Below, in pieces: positions 7,925-16,817 of a stretch of 64,000 nucleotides of DNA. Origin of the DNA: Saccharopolyspora soli (GTDB lineage Bacteria; Actinomycetota; Actinomycetes; Mycobacteriales; Pseudonocardiaceae); NCBI RefSeq assembly GCF_022678645.1, contig NZ_JALBWV010000038.1:21177-85176 (forward strand). Reading direction: 5' to 3'. The position numbers and the translations under genes are program-made. Numbering within the stretch: position 1 is the stretch's first letter; each line of letters begins with the position of its first letter. The notes under the pieces are model-generated. The model was not told where the DNA came from. It saw only the letters and a program-made list of their open reading frames with translations, and made no database searches.

Positions 7925-9448
7925 GTGACCGGCAGCAACGAGATCGAGCGGACGCCAACTGGTATCAGTGGCTTCGACCAGGTCGCGTTGGGTGGGCTTC
8001 CCGCTGGGCGGGCCACGCTCGTGAGCGGCACGACCGGCAGCGGCAAGACATTGTTCGCCGTCGAGTTCCTCGCCCGCGGTATCCGCGGCTTCGACGACGC
8101 CGGGGTCTTCGTCACGTTCGAGGAGGCGGCCGCCGACGTTCGCCGCAACGCTGCCTCGCTGGGCTTCCCCATTGAACGATGGGAAGGCGAGGGGAAGTGG
8201 GTCTTCGTCGACGCATCGGCCGATATCGAGGAAACCTCGACCGTCGGAGGCTACGACTTCAGCGCACTGGTGGCCCGCATCGAGTACGCGGTCCGCCAGA
8301 TCGGTGCCAGCCGCGTCTCCCTCGACTCGCTCGGCGCGATCTTCACGCGTTTCGTCGACATCGGCATCGTTCGCCATGAGCTGTTCCGGATCGCCTCCTC
8401 CCTGGAGATGCTCGGGGTCACCTCGGTCCTCACCGCAGAGCGAGCCGCGGAGCACGACGGCGTGTCTTTGTACGGCGTCGAGGAGTTCGTGCTCAACAAC
8501 GTGATCATCCTGCGCAACGTCCTCGAGCAAGAGAGACGACGCCGGACCATCGAGATCGTCAAGTTTCGAGGTGCCCCGCACCGTACCGGGGAATGGCTGT
8601 TCGCGATCGACCCGCAAGAGGGGATCGTTGTCATGCCCCTCGCATTCCTCTCGTCGCGCGAGCGCGCGTCGCAGACCCGCGTCTCCTCGGGCAACGCCGA
8701 ACTCGATGAGATGTGCGGCGGCGGTTTCTACCGGGACGCGATCGTCCTGCTCAGCGGGTCCACCGGCGCGGGCAAAACGCTGACGAGCCTGAACTTCGCG
8801 GCTTCCGCGTTCGCCTCGGGGGAACGCTGCCTGTTCTACACGTTCGACGAGACCCGCGAGCAGCTCGGCCGCAACGCCGCTGGTTGGGGAATCGACCTCG
8901 ATGCCATGGAAGCGACCGGATTGCTCCGGGTCGTGTCGGAGTACCCGGAGGTGGCGTCGCTGGAAGATCACTTCATCCGGCTCAGGCGCGGTGTGGCGGA
9001 GTTCGCACCGGCCCGATTGGTCATCGACACGCTGTCCGCACTCGAGCGCGTCGCCAGTCCACGGGCTTTGCTTGATTTCCTCATCGCACTGGGTGCTGTG
9101 CTGCGGCCCCGCGAGATCACTGCACTACTCACGTCGGCGGCCGGCGCCCATCTCGCATCCGCACTCGTCCCCGCAGTCGCAGTGGAGGTCGCAAGCCTCG
9201 CCGATGTCACGATCCTGCTCCGCGACTTCGAACGCGCTGGCGAGATCCAGCGGGCCATTGCCGTCGTGCAGGCCCGGGGCACCGCGCATGACCACAGCAT
9301 CCGGCAGGTCACGATCGACGGTGGCGGCATGCACGTAGGCGAGCCCCTGCACGGTGGTTCCCACATCCTCGCCGCGAATCCCCTCGTCGAGGATCCGCAG
9401 TGGACGACCATGTCCGAGCGAGCACAGGGACCGAGAACCGATGGCTGA
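7925..9448 (+). CDS. kaiC: KaiC-like double RecA-fold ATPase
   Basis: A 507-residue protein with two KaiC domains. CI has Walker A SGTTGSGKT near residue 38 and the catalytic pair in FVTFEEAAADV. CII has SGSTGAGKT near 280 and FYTFDETREQL. Aligned by eye with Synechococcus KaiC, the CII pair Glu318-Glu319 becomes Asp-Glu, and the phosphorylation-site region reads EVASLADVTILL, giving Ala and Ser in place of Ser431 and Thr432 and Val for Thr426. The ATPase seems intact, but the phosphorylation cycle must differ. GTG 7925 lies 3 bases after kaiB, and the 3' end overlaps the kinase gene by 8 bases. KaiC homologues without KaiA often work in stress signalling. Confidence 0.92.
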   Translation: MTGSNEIERTPTGISGFDQVALGGLPAGRATLVSGTTGSGKTLFAVEFLARGIRGFDDAGVFVTFEEAAADVRRNAASLGFPIERWEGEGKWVFVDASADIEETSTVGGYDFSALVARIEYAVRQIGASRVSLDSLGAIFTRFVDIGIVRHELFRIASSLEMLGVTSVLTAERAAEHDGVSLYGVEEFVLNNVIILRNVLEQERRRRTIEIVKFRGAPHRTGEWLFAIDPQEGIVVMPLAFLSSRERASQTRVSSGNAELDEMCGGGFYRDAIVLLSGSTGAGKTLTSLNFAASAFASGERCLFYTFDETREQLGRNAAGWGIDLDAMEATGLLRVVSEYPEVASLEDHFIRLRRGVAEFAPARLVIDTLSALERVASPRALLDFLIALGAVLRPREITALLTSAAGAHLASALVPAVAVEVASLADVTILLRDFERAGEIQRAIAVVQARGTAHDHSIRQVTIDGGGMHVGEPLHGGSHILAANPLVEDPQWTTMSERAQGPRTDG

Positions 9449-10505
9449 CCCTCGCCCCGAAAAGCGTGCGGCGGCAGGCACCGAGTCAGAGCGGACCACC
9501 GGCGCCGGGTTCCGTGACGGGGCAAACGAGGCCATGGTGGAGGCATCGGCGGACGGGATCATCGCCGTCGACGAGCGAGGGATCATCCGTCTCGCCAATC
9601 CGGCCGCCGAGATGCTCTTCGCCCGCTCGACAGGAGATCTCGTCGGCAGCGCGTTCGGTGCCCCGACAGTCGTCAACCAAACCAGCGAGATCGACTTGAT
9701 CCGGCCCGACGGATCCGCCCGGGTGGTCGAAATGCGGGTCACCGCCACGACTTGGCACGGCGAGCACATCTACGTCGCAGCGCTCCGTGATGTCACGCGG
9801 CGAAAGCAAGCGGAACAGGACCTGGAAGCCGCCCTGGAACGCCAGACCACCGTGGTCGCCGTGGCCGCCCACGAGCTCCGCACCCCTGTCGCCGCGATCA
9901 AGTTGCTCGTACATCTGCTGCGTGACCGGCGCTCTAGGCTCAGCGAGGAGCAGACCGTCGAGATCATCGATGAGATCGTCGTTCGCATCGACCGTCTTCA
10001 AGCACTCATGCACAAGCTCCTCACTGCTTCCAGGATCGACGCGGAGGACATCCGCGCCGCCCCGGAACCCGTGCGTGTGCTCGAAACGCTCCTCGAACGG
10101 CTTGCCGAGTTCGAGGAGAAAGCTCAGGACGTGAGCCTGTCGTGTGACCCCGAATTGGTGGCCGTCGTCGACCGCTACGAGCTCTCCGAGATGCTCACCA
10201 ACTACCTGGAGAACGCCTTCGCCTACGGACGCCCACCTGTCGAGGTACGGGCCATCGAGCAATCGGGCCGGGTCGAGATTCGGGTGTGCGACCGCGGGCC
10301 AGGCGTCCCGGACTCGTTCGCGCCCCACTTGTTCGAACGCTTCAGCCACGCGCCGCGCGCCGACCAACAGGCCGGGGGCACCGGCCTCGGACTGTGGATC
10401 GTCCGCAGCCTCGCCCAAGCCGCCGGCGGCGACGCCTGGTACGAGCCCAACGACGACGGAGGCGCCTGCTTCTGCCTCCGCTTGCCAGGAACACCAAACC
10501 CCTGA
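9441..10505 (+). CDS. PAS-domain sensor histidine kinase of the kai operon
   Basis: A 354-residue soluble kinase. A PAS domain lies at about 28-130 (ASADGIIAVDERGIIRLANP), the dimerisation and phosphoacceptor helix has VAVAAHELRTPVAAIKLL, and the HATPase domain shows NYLENAF (N box), CDRGPGVPDS (G1) and GGTGLGLWIVRSLA (G2). ATG 9441 overlaps the kaiC stop, implying translational coupling. In cyanobacteria KaiC output goes through the kinase SasA, whose sensor domain is KaiB-like. Here the sensor is PAS instead, so the kinase could play an equivalent output role by another route. No response regulator is adjacent. Confidence 0.9.
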   Translation: MADPRPEKRAAAGTESERTTGAGFRDGANEAMVEASADGIIAVDERGIIRLANPAAEMLFARSTGDLVGSAFGAPTVVNQTSEIDLIRPDGSARVVEMRVTATTWHGEHIYVAALRDVTRRKQAEQDLEAALERQTTVVAVAAHELRTPVAAIKLLVHLLRDRRSRLSEEQTVEIIDEIVVRIDRLQALMHKLLTASRIDAEDIRAAPEPVRVLETLLERLAEFEEKAQDVSLSCDPELVAVVDRYELSEMLTNYLENAFAYGRPPVEVRAIEQSGRVEIRVCDRGPGVPDSFAPHLFERFSHAPRADQQAGGTGLGLWIVRSLAQAAGGDAWYEPNDDGGACFCLRLPGTPNP

Positions 10506-10684
10506 CGGCGACCTGCCAATCCACACACCAGCTCCTCGACCGGCAGTGGGGAATCCGACATCGCCGCACGCTTGCGCCCGCACGGGCTTATCTGCAGGCG
10601 CCGGTAAACCACGGCCTGGGATTTGCAGGCAGGGAGCAGTCAGTGACTGTCGGGTCGGCGGCCGTGGCGCTGGAACGGGCCGTG

Positions 10685-10864
10685 TCAGGTCCGCTCGCTG
10701 GGCTCCTGTCGGTCCGCGGCATAGACCGTTGCGGCGGCCAGAGCGAGTCGCGCCCACACGGCTGCCTCGGTCAGGCGTGCCTGTCGGATCTCCCCGGTGG
10801 AGTGTTCCTTCGCTTGCTGCAAGCTCTGCTCGGCTGACCTCGCGTATTCCTCGGGGTGCTTCAT
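10685..10864 (-). CDS. Small hypothetical protein
   Basis: A 59-residue helical, charged protein beginning MKHPEEYARSAEQSLQQAKE and containing EAAVWARLALAAATVYAA. A clear ribosome site, GAGGTG, lies 8 bases upstream of ATG 10864. I do not recognise a named family, but short proteins of this alternating Ala/Glu/Arg style are common in actinomycetes. It is transcribed toward the histidine kinase gene and away from the desaturase. Confidence 0.6.
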   Translation of the reverse strand: MKHPEEYARSAEQSLQQAKEHSTGEIRQARLTEAAVWARLALAAATVYAADRQEPSERT

Positions 10865-11224
10865 GGCGCACACCTCACTCGTTACGCATAGACGTGCCGT
10901 TTCCGGCACTGCCAGTACACGCTTCCGCCTCATCCCGGTCCAGAATCGAGGGCCGGGAGGACATCGGGGGCCGTCAGGAGCGTGTGATGTTGGCGATCAC
11001 GCGGCCCTCGTCGCTTCGATCGACGTTGATGCGGCGGGGTTCGGGCTGCTGCTCGGCGGCGGTGCCATGTGCTGATGGATCAGTGACGCCGGGTGGCGCG
11101 CTCTCGGCAACAGCTGCACCGTAGTTGCTGTGCGGGGACCTCGCGCTGAGGGCGGGCGGCAGGGCGCCCGCCACGAGAGTGCGAGTCGCTCGGCATAGGA
11201 AATACGGGGGCCTGTGGGGGGATC
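10865..11224. other. Intergenic region before the desaturase gene
   Basis: About 360 bases without a convincing gene. A GTG-initiated minus-strand frame (10974-11174) ends in GRVIANITRS but has no ribosome site and no family. It must contain the divergent promoters of the small minus-strand gene and the desaturase; I could not pin down their boxes. Confidence 0.4.
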
Positions 11225-12370
11225 ATGAGTTCCGACGCAATGCGCGCTGCTGGTGGGAAACACCTGCTGCCCCGGCAGCGCATTTCGCGGGACGGCGCGG
11301 GCACTGCGGGCAAACCCCGCCCCGGCGAGGCGCGTCCGGCCCGTGACGTGAGTGCAGGGCGCGGCAGTGACTTCTCCGAGCTGGCCCTGATGATCAAGCA
11401 ACGCGGTCTGCTGAAGCGTCGCCGCCCGTACTACGCGGCGAAGATGGCCGTCAACGGCGGGTTGTTCGCGGCCGGTTGCGTAGCGTTCGTCGTGCTGGGT
11501 GACTCCTGGTGGCAGGTGGTCACGGCGGCGGTTTTCGCAGGAGTGTTCACGCAGCTGGCCTTCATCGGACATGATGCCGGGCACCGCCAGATTTTCCGCT
11601 CCCGCCGGGCCAACGACCTGGTAGGTCATGTTCACGGGGTTCTCACGGGGATCAGCTACGGCTGGTGGGTCGGCAAGCACAGGCGTCATCACGCCAACCC
11701 GAACCACGAGGACGCTGACCCCGATATCGAGATCCGTGCCCTGGCGTTCACCGCCAGGCAGTCCGGCACCAAGCGCGGCGTCCTCCGGTGGATGGCGAAG
11801 TATCAGGCATTGCTCTTCTTTCCGTTGCTGACACTTGAGGGGATCGTTCTGCACGTCTGTAGCATCCAGGCCGTACTACAGCGTGAGGTGAAAACGCACC
11901 GGGTAGAAATCGCTCTGCTCTCTGCGCACATGGTCGTCTACCTCGCGGCGGTGTTCCTGGTGTTGTCGCCGCTGAAGGCGGTGGTGTTCATCGCCGTGCA
12001 TCAGGGACTGTGGGGCGTGTACATGGGGTGCGCATTCGCGCCCAACCACAAGGGCATGCCAACCCTGTCCGCGGCCGACAAGCTGGACTTCCTTCGCAAG
12101 CAGGTGCTCACCTCCCGCAACATTCGCGGGAGCCGGTTCGTCGACTTCCTGCTCGGAGGTCTGAACTACCAGATCGAGCATCACCTCTTTCCCAGCATGC
12201 CACGGCCGAACCTGCGTCACGCCCAGCAGCTTGTGCACGAGTTCTGCACCAGCCGCGGACTTTCGTACAGCCAGTGCGGCCTGCTCAGTTCCTACGCGCA
12301 GGTGCTGCGGCATCTGCATGCCATCGGCGCGCCATTGCGGCACCCATCGGTCAGTCGCACCACCCCATGA
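11225..12370 (+). CDS. Fatty acid desaturase (membrane di-iron type)
   Basis: A 381-residue integral membrane enzyme carrying the three histidine boxes of acyl desaturases: HDAGH (about residue 119), HRRHH followed by NPNHEDADPD (about 154), and QIEHHLFP (about 317). Hydrophobic segments flank them (GGLFAAGCVAFVVLG, LLFFPLLTLEGIVL, VVYLAAVFLVLSPL). The layout matches the DesA3/linoleoyl-type desaturases of actinobacteria, which introduce double bonds into acyl chains with electrons from a reductase. No reductase gene is adjacent. The N-terminal 50 residues are charged and poorly conserved; ATG 11225 is the first start. Confidence 0.9.
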   Translation: MSSDAMRAAGGKHLLPRQRISRDGAGTAGKPRPGEARPARDVSAGRGSDFSELALMIKQRGLLKRRRPYYAAKMAVNGGLFAAGCVAFVVLGDSWWQVVTAAVFAGVFTQLAFIGHDAGHRQIFRSRRANDLVGHVHGVLTGISYGWWVGKHRRHHANPNHEDADPDIEIRALAFTARQSGTKRGVLRWMAKYQALLFFPLLTLEGIVLHVCSIQAVLQREVKTHRVEIALLSAHMVVYLAAVFLVLSPLKAVVFIAVHQGLWGVYMGCAFAPNHKGMPTLSAADKLDFLRKQVLTSRNIRGSRFVDFLLGGLNYQIEHHLFPSMPRPNLRHAQQLVHEFCTSRGLSYSQCGLLSSYAQVLRHLHAIGAPLRHPSVSRTTP

Positions 12371-12438
12371 CCACATAGCGCTTCCAGTAGCTTGATCTCT
12401 CTCAGGAGCTGTGGACGTGCGCCGTCAGCAGTGCGCGT

Positions 12439-12897
12439 CTACCTGACGGTGCGCAGGTGGCCGCCGTCGGTCTCCCAGCGGGCTTCGGGCGACGCCTCCG
12501 CAGGCTGCGGGATGGGCGTGTCAGCGGTGGGACCCGGTGTTCGATCATCGGCGAGCAGATCGTCGGGGGAGGCGACGCTGTCTTGTCCGGACGCAGGGAC
12601 GACCAGCAGGACCATTCGGCGCCCGTTGGGGCTGGTCATGCTTACTGTGTGCTGATCGAGGGTGTGGAAGGCTTCCAGGCGAACCTGGTGTCCATCGACG
12701 CGCAGTTCTCGAGGATCGGCGTGGGGCCACCGCACACGGGCCCATCCGTTCGGAGCAGGTGACCGCCGAAGGTCGCCCGCTCCAACCCCAGCTCCTCGTG
12801 AAGGTCGGCGGACTGAGTCATTCCGTTTTGCAGCCGGAGGTAGCCGTCCGGTGAGGTCGGCTACGCGGAGTCGGAGCACGTCCGTGGCCAGCCTCAA
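12439..12897 (-). CDS. Hypothetical protein, uncertain
   Basis: A 152-residue frame whose centre (WPHADPRELRVDGHQVRLEA, TSPNGRRMVLLVVPASGQ) has protein-like composition, with Pro- and Arg-rich ends. It converges on the desaturase gene. I see no family, no clear ribosome site and competing frames on the other strand, so it may not be translated. A shorter internal start is possible. Confidence 0.35.
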   Translation of the reverse strand: MRLATDVLRLRVADLTGRLPPAAKRNDSVRRPSRGAGVGAGDLRRSPAPNGWARVRWPHADPRELRVDGHQVRLEAFHTLDQHTVSMTSPNGRRMVLLVVPASGQDSVASPDDLLADDRTPGPTADTPIPQPAEASPEARWETDGGHLRTVR

Positions 12898-13287
12898 GAA
12901 TCACCACGCAGTCCACAACGGACAGACGGTGTCGGCGCTTCGGGCGGTCCTGGGCCGAATGAATCCTCACGATCGCGGGCGCGTCGATCAGGTCCACGCA
13001 CATTCCACGATTCCAGGATGATCACTCTTCGCAAGGCGATCCGGGCTCGAACCGGCGCGCTCTAGGACGACCTGTTGCAACGGAGTAGAGGGGCAGGTGC
13101 CGTGAGCATTTCGAACGTCAGCGTTCGGGCCGACATCGTTCTCGGTGAATCCCAGACCGGTCGGATTCCGACCGGGGAAGGGAGTTTCGCCACGCCGCTG
13201 GGACCTGTGCCACAACCCCACAGGCCACGATGGGCGCGGCACCGCGATTCTGCACCCTCGGGGCCAAATCTCGGCCCCGAAAGAAGA
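12898..13287. other. Intergenic region upstream of the tRNA terminator
   Basis: About 390 bases with several short frames on both strands but none with family signal or a convincing ribosome site. I see no repeats or mobile element ends. Confidence 0.4.
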
Positions 13288-13310
13288 ACCCCAGGCCGTT
13301 GACCTGGGGT
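13288..13310 (-). terminator. Terminator after tRNA-Asn
   Basis: On the minus strand ACCCCAGG and CCTGGGGT close a 7-base loop and are followed by TTCTTCTTT. It begins 5 bases past the 3' end of the tRNA. Confidence 0.85.
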
Positions 13311-13314
13311 GATG

Positions 13315-13387
<73 letters not shown>

Positions 13388-13499
13388 ATATTGTTTTGTG
13401 CTCGTCAGCTCTTCGCGCTGACAACGACTACTTTAGCCCATGCTCGCCGGGCTTTTCAGCGGCCCCCCTTGCCGTTGATCGGTTCGGTGAAACCGCTGG

Positions 13500-14258
13500 T
13501 CAGCGCCGGTTTGCCGCCACGAAGATGCGGCGGAACGGGAACCAGGTCGTGCCGTCGGCACGCTGCGGGTACGCCGCCGCCAGGCGGGGCGCCAGCGCCG
13601 CGCGGAACTCCTCCCACTCCACATCGTCCAGGGCCGCTCGGACCGGTCGCAGCGCCGTTCCCGTTACCCACTCCAGCACCGGATCAGCACCGCGCAGCGC
13701 GTGGATGTAGGTCGTCTCCCAGGCGTCGACGTCCGCACCGAGGTCGGTCAGCACGTCCGCGTAGCCGATCGGTGAGAGCACCGAGTCCGAGCGCAGCACA
13801 CCATCCACTCGATCTCGCCAGCGCGGCTCCGCGAGCAGCTCCCGGATCGCCACGTAGGACGGCGATTCGAAGTTGCCCGGCACCTGGAACGCGAACCACG
13901 CTCCGGCGGGCAACGACGTCAGCCAGCGCTGCAACAGCTCGACGTGCTCCGGCACCCACTGCAGCACCGCATTGCACAGCACGACATCGGTGTCCGACGA
14001 CGGTTTCCAGTCCCGGACGTCTTCCCGCCTCGCAGGCACGCCGCGGGCTCGGGCCGCCGCGACCATCTCCGGCGACACGTCAGTTGCCTCGACAGTCGCC
14101 TCGGGCCACCGGTCGGTGAGCAGCGAGGTCAGGTTTCCCGCGCCGCAGCCGAGATCCACGACCCGGCGGGCTTCAACCGCCCCGACCCTGGCCAGCAGGT
14201 CGTGGGCCGGGCGGTCGCGTTGATCGCTGAAGGTCAGGTACTTCTGCGGATCCCACAC
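13500..14258 (-). CDS. tam: Trans-aconitate 2-methyltransferase
   Basis: A 252-residue class I SAM-dependent methyltransferase. Motif I is VVDLGCGAGNLTSLL (about 33-47), the acidic end of strand 2 is ATDVSPEM, and later motifs include DVVLCNAVLQWVPEH and AFQVPGNFESPS. WDPQKYLTFSDQRDRPAHDL at the N-terminus is characteristic of Tam, which esterifies the toxic aconitase by-product trans-aconitate. Start GTG 14258 has AAGGAGG 8 bases upstream. A near-perfect palindrome (14273-14290) overlaps the probable promoter, suggesting repressor control independent of the upstream dnaG operon. Confidence 0.88.
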   Translation of the reverse strand: MWDPQKYLTFSDQRDRPAHDLLARVGAVEARRVVDLGCGAGNLTSLLTDRWPEATVEATDVSPEMVAAARARGVPARREDVRDWKPSSDTDVVLCNAVLQWVPEHVELLQRWLTSLPAGAWFAFQVPGNFESPSYVAIRELLAEPRWRDRVDGVLRSDSVLSPIGYADVLTDLGADVDAWETTYIHALRGADPVLEWVTGTALRPVRAALDDVEWEEFRAALAPRLAAAYPQRADGTTWFPFRRIFVAANRR

Positions 14259-14272
14259 ACCGAGCCTCCTTA

Positions 14273-14290
14273 ACAGTACGCACGTACTGT
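14273..14290 (-). promoter_or_regulatory. Palindromic operator candidate before tam
   Basis: ACAGTACG-CA-CGTACTGT is an inverted repeat with 8-base perfect arms, placed just before the tam ribosome site. The size and symmetry resemble TetR-family operators. No TetR gene is next to it. Confidence 0.6.
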
Positions 14291-14322
14291 ATATCGGCGG
14301 GTTCGTCGGTGTCGAGCGGGAA

Positions 14323-14862
14323 TCAGTCCCGGTCGGGACCTTTCACCTGGCGCAACTGCTCGGCGACCGTCGCGGCGAACTCGGCCACCGCCGTCTCGTC
14401 CGCGCCCCGATCGGCCCGCACCTGCAACACGATCCCGTCCTGTCCGGGCACCTTGCGCTGCACGAACCACGCGCCGCCGCCGGGCAGGTCGCGGTGGTGC
14501 CGGGAGCGGATGGACTGGTTGACGCGCTCGTGGACGACGTCCGGCAGCCGCCCCGGCTCGATCAGCGGGAGTCGACGGCTCGGCTGGTCGTGCAGCAGCA
14601 CCGCGCCGCCCGCCGAGCCCGTCTCCTCGGCCTCGACCAGCGTGAGCACGTCGTTCTGCCAGGTCGCTTTGCTGAGCAAGTGCCAGCCGAGGCGGCGGCC
14701 TTCGGGCAGCCACAACCCAAGATGCGTGGCGACCAGCGCGCCGTCCGCGGTCTTCGCCACCGCCAAGACCTGCTCGTCGGCCGCCAAGGTGCCGGGGAAG
14801 TCCGCGGGCACCTCCGCCGTGCCGCTCAGCCGCGCGATCAGCTGCCGCAGCCAGGAGATCAC
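14323..14862 (-). CDS. Conserved hypothetical protein downstream of dnaG
   Basis: A 179-residue soluble protein beginning VISWLRQLIARLSGTAEVPA. The GTG start overlaps the dnaG stop (GTGA), so it is co-translated with primase. Segments such as LLSKATWQNDVLTLVEAEE and GAWFVQRKVPGQDGIVLQVR look like a beta-rich domain. I recall genes of this size following dnaG in other actinobacteria but no assigned function. The composition is ordinary for the region. Confidence 0.75.
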   Translation of the reverse strand: MISWLRQLIARLSGTAEVPADFPGTLAADEQVLAVAKTADGALVATHLGLWLPEGRRLGWHLLSKATWQNDVLTLVEAEETGSAGGAVLLHDQPSRRLPLIEPGRLPDVVHERVNQSIRSRHHRDLPGGGAWFVQRKVPGQDGIVLQVRADRGADETAVAEFAATVAEQLRQVKGPDRD

Positions 14863-16748
14863 AGCGTTCCCATAGCTTGGTCCAGCAACGCCTTGCGGTA
14901 GCCCTCCAGCGCGACCATGTCGCCGAACAGCGCGTTGTACTCCTCGGCGTCCTCCAGCGGCGACATGCGCTGCACCTTGGACTTGATGTCCGCGATCTGG
15001 CGACTGACCAGCCGTTCCTGCAGCCGCGCGATCACCGCGGCCACGTAGCGCGGATCCTCTTCGGACTGCATCTCCAACTGCTCGACCGCGAGTTGGGTGA
15101 GCAGGCTGCGGGTGACCTGGCTCTCGCACTGCTGCGACACCGCGTCCACGAAGGCCGCTCCGGCGAGCCCGGACGTCGTGCCCCCAGCGGACAGCAACGC
15201 GCGGTGCAGGTCGGCGTACAAGGGCTCGGTGAACGCTTCCTCGGGCAACGAGTCGTACAGCGGCCCCGCCAACGCGGGTGCCTGCAACGCCGCCTTCAGC
15301 GCCTCGCGCTGCAAGAACCGCGGGTCGTGGCGCGGCGGGCGCTTCGGCAGGTCGACGTCCATGCCCAGCGAGTGCTGCGCCTCGTCGCGCCGGGGACGCC
15401 GCCGCGTCCGCACCGGTGTGCCAGCGCTCTGCCGCACTCGGCGCACCACCTGGTTCTCGTCGTTCCAGCCCGCCCACCAGGCCAGCTTGGCGGCGTAGCC
15501 GTCCCGGCTGGCCGGGTCCTTGATCTGCGCGACCAGCGGCACGGTTCGCTTCAGCGCCGCGACTCGGCCGTCGACCGAGTCCAGGTCGTATTCGGTGAGC
15601 AGGCTGCGGATGGCGAACTCGAACAGCGGCCGACGGCGGGCGACCAGGTCGCGCACCGCCGCATCGCCCTTGGTCTCCCGCAGCTCGCAGGGGTCCATGC
15701 CGTCCGGGGTGATCGCCACGTAGGTCTGCCCGGCGAACTGCTGCTCACCGTCGAATGCCTTCAACGCCGCCTTCTGCCCGGCATCGTCGCCGTCGAAGGT
15801 GAAGATGACTTCGCCGCGGAACGCGTCGTCGTCCATCATCAGTCGGCGCAGCACCGAGATGTGGTCGTCGCCGAACGCCGTTCCGCAGGACGCCACCGCC
15901 GTCGGCACCCCGGCCAGGTGCATCGCCATCACGTCGGTGTAGCCCTCCACGACCACGGCCTGGCGGCGCTTGGCGATCTCCCGCTTGGCCAGGTCGATGC
16001 CGAAGAGCACCTGCGACTTGTTGAAGATCGGGGTGGCCGAGGTGTTGACGTACTTGGCCTCGATCGGGTCGTCGTCGAACAGCCGCCGCGCGCCGAAGCC
16101 GACCACGTCGCCGCTGAGGTCCTTCAACGGCCACAGCAGGCGCCGGTGGAACCGGTCGATCGGGCCGCGGCGGCCTTCCTTGGACAGCCCGCCCTTGATC
16201 AGCTCGTCCAGCTCGAAGCCCTTCACCAGCAACAACTTGGTGAGCTTGTCCCAACCGGACGGGGCGAAACCGCAGCCGAAGCGCTCGGCCGCCGCCTCGT
16301 CGAAACCGCGCTGCGACAGGTATTCCCGGGCCTTCAGCGCCTCCGGCGAGCGGAGCTGCTCGGCGTAGAACTCGGCTGCGATGCGGTGCGCCTCGACCAT
16401 TCGCGCGCGCGTGCCGCGGTCCCGCTTCGGGCCCGGCGTGCCGCCTTCGTACTGCAACTGGAGGCCGACCCGGTCGGCCAGCCGCTCCACGGATTCGACG
16501 AAGCCGAGGTGCTCGATCTTCATCAGGAAGGCGATGACGTCGCCGCCCTCGCCACAGCCGAAGCAGTGGAAGGTGCCGTGGCTCGGCCGCACGTTGAACG
16601 ACGGCGTCTTCTCGTCGTGGAACGGGCACAGGCCCTTCTGCGCGCCGCCACCGGCATTGCGCAGCGCGACGTACTCCCCCACCACATCGTCGATCCGGTT
16701 GCGTTCGCGCACTTCGGCGATGTCGCTATCCCGGATCCTGCCTGCCAC
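14859..16748 (-). CDS. dnaG: DNA primase
   Basis: A 629-residue replication primase, full length for the family. The N-terminal zinc-binding domain is CPFHDEKTPSF with HCFGCGEGGD (CHC2 type, about 38-65). The Toprim catalytic core shows VVEGYTDVMAMH and FTFDGDDAGQKAA. The rest is the RNAP fold and C-terminal helicase-binding region. Start GTG 16748 gives VAGRIRDSDIAEV. The gene is divergent from the ECF sigma factor gene, with 69 bases between the two starts, and is followed by an overlapping hypothetical gene. The frame is open far beyond 16748 on the same strand, but that part is the complement of the sigma gene. Confidence 0.97.
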   Translation of the reverse strand: MAGRIRDSDIAEVRERNRIDDVVGEYVALRNAGGGAQKGLCPFHDEKTPSFNVRPSHGTFHCFGCGEGGDVIAFLMKIEHLGFVESVERLADRVGLQLQYEGGTPGPKRDRGTRARMVEAHRIAAEFYAEQLRSPEALKAREYLSQRGFDEAAAERFGCGFAPSGWDKLTKLLLVKGFELDELIKGGLSKEGRRGPIDRFHRRLLWPLKDLSGDVVGFGARRLFDDDPIEAKYVNTSATPIFNKSQVLFGIDLAKREIAKRRQAVVVEGYTDVMAMHLAGVPTAVASCGTAFGDDHISVLRRLMMDDDAFRGEVIFTFDGDDAGQKAALKAFDGEQQFAGQTYVAITPDGMDPCELRETKGDAAVRDLVARRRPLFEFAIRSLLTEYDLDSVDGRVAALKRTVPLVAQIKDPASRDGYAAKLAWWAGWNDENQVVRRVRQSAGTPVRTRRRPRRDEAQHSLGMDVDLPKRPPRHDPRFLQREALKAALQAPALAGPLYDSLPEEAFTEPLYADLHRALLSAGGTTSGLAGAAFVDAVSQQCESQVTRSLLTQLAVEQLEMQSEEDPRYVAAVIARLQERLVSRQIADIKSKVQRMSPLEDAEEYNALFGDMVALEGYRKALLDQAMGTL

Positions 16749-16817
16749 GCAACCCAGTCTAGGGCCATTGTGATCGTCACCTTCGGGGTGGCGTGGCGGT
16801 GCGGCAGAATCTTGGGC

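Noticed and set aside
7430..8971. A 513-codon minus-strand frame opposite kaiB and kaiC
   Set aside because: The plus strand encodes complete KaiB and KaiC motifs; the antisense product resembles nothing.
10974..11174. A 66-codon minus-strand gene
   Set aside because: GTG start without ribosome site, no family, and overlapping frames on both strands.
14877..16790. Plus-strand frame opposite dnaG, continuous with the sigma factor gene
   Set aside because: Only the part from GTG 16818 has sigma-factor motifs; the rest is the complement of primase.
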